Source of the DNA: an uncultured Eubacteriales bacterium
Lineage (GTDB): Bacteria; Bacillota; Clostridia; Oscillospirales; Oscillospiraceae
Length of the DNA stretch: 6,438 bases
Direction: 5' to 3'
Assembly: GCA_902461475.1 (NCBI GenBank)
Contig: CABPXX010000082.1
Span: 1 to 6,438 of the forward strand
Positions 6,230 through 6,438 of this stretch are shown here, in pieces. The translations under genes were made by a program, and so were the position numbers. Position 1 is the stretch's first letter. Each line of letters begins with the position of its first letter. The notes below the pieces were generated by a model. That model saw only the letters and a program-made list of their open reading frames with translations, was not told the origin of the DNA and made no database searches.

Positions 6230-6438
6230 ATGGACCGACAATGGAATTTAGCGGCGCTGGCCGAGGGGGAGAGCGGATACGTGCAGTCTGTGTCCACCCA
6301 CCTGGCCCTCAAGCACCGTCTGGAAGATTTGGGACTCATCCCGGGCACCCGGGTGACCTGTATGGCCCGCAGCCCGGCGGGGGACCCCTGCGCCTACCTC
6401 ATCCGGGGCGCCCTCATCGCCCTGCGTCAGGCAGACGC
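6230..6438 (+). CDS. feoA: FeoA, ferrous iron transport accessory protein, 3' end cut by the window
   Basis: FeoA is a small cytosolic SH3-like protein that works with the FeoB ferrous iron transporter. Sixty-nine complete codons are visible; the family is usually about 75-85 residues, so only a few are missing. The hallmark block LKHRLEDLGLIPGTRV (residues 27-42, with G35, P38 and G39) is followed by RSPAGDPCAYLIRGALIALR, the typical second half with the DP turn and the ALR end. The ATG has AAAGGAG at 6214-6220, nine bases upstream. It lies after the terminator at 6107-6150, so it begins a new transcription unit. In related Clostridia feoA is commonly followed by another feoA or by feoB, so feoB probably lies just outside the window; that is expectation, not seen. 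Confidence 0.88.
   Translation, partial: MDRQWNLAALAEGESGYVQSVSTHLALKHRLEDLGLIPGTRVTCMARSPAGDPCAYLIRGALIALRQAD

Noticed and set aside
1..6438. CRISPR arrays, tRNA or rRNA genes, insertion sequences, prophage or defence genes
   Set aside because: I saw no regularly spaced repeats, no tRNA-like cloverleaf, no transposase and no terminal inverted repeats on either strand.

Overview
The window looks like chromosomal DNA from a GC-rich member of the Bacillota, most likely a gut Clostridia of the Oscillospiraceae/Eubacteriales type. The reasons are strong AGGAGG-type ribosome binding sites, sigma-A-like promoters, a TmcAL/YlbM-type tRNA enzyme, an M20B peptidase T, and GC-biased codons that create long false ORFs on the other strand. 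This placement is inference from family content, not a taxonomic assignment. Every gene I can support is on the + strand, and no stretch over about 110 bases lacks a gene.

Layout: (1) 1-704, C-terminal part of tmcAL (tRNA-Met cytidine acetate ligase), cut by the left edge. (2) 736-1788, a polytopic acyltransferase-3 family protein, apparently expressed from a promoter whose -10 box TATAAT overlaps the tmcAL stop codon. (3) 1838-3076, pepT (peptidase T, tripeptidase), 49 bases further on and possibly co-transcribed with gene 2. It has a G-rich insertion and lacks a short conserved loop next to its last metal ligand. (4) 3167-4063, a rhomboid-like membrane protein without recognisable protease residues but with a Cys/His-rich zinc-binding-like tail; it appears to start at TTG behind a very strong Shine-Dalgarno, after a leader with two hairpins. 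(5) A GC-rich hairpin at 4079-4120, then a promoter, then 4188-6077, a secreted, membrane-anchored UshA/5'-nucleotidase-family phosphoesterase that starts at GTG. (6) A clear intrinsic terminator at 6107-6150, a short structured leader, and feoA (6230 to the right edge, nearly complete), the small SH3-like partner of the FeoB ferrous iron transporter.

The genes do not form one pathway. They read as a string of short housekeeping transcription units: tRNA modification, envelope acylation, peptide breakdown, an unknown membrane protein, extracellular nucleotide salvage and iron uptake. I did not find a convincing undescribed multi-gene system. The items most worth a second look are the rhomboid-like pseudoprotease with its metal-binding tail and structured leader, the altered peptidase T with its G-tract, and the hairpin directly before the feoA ribosome binding site.
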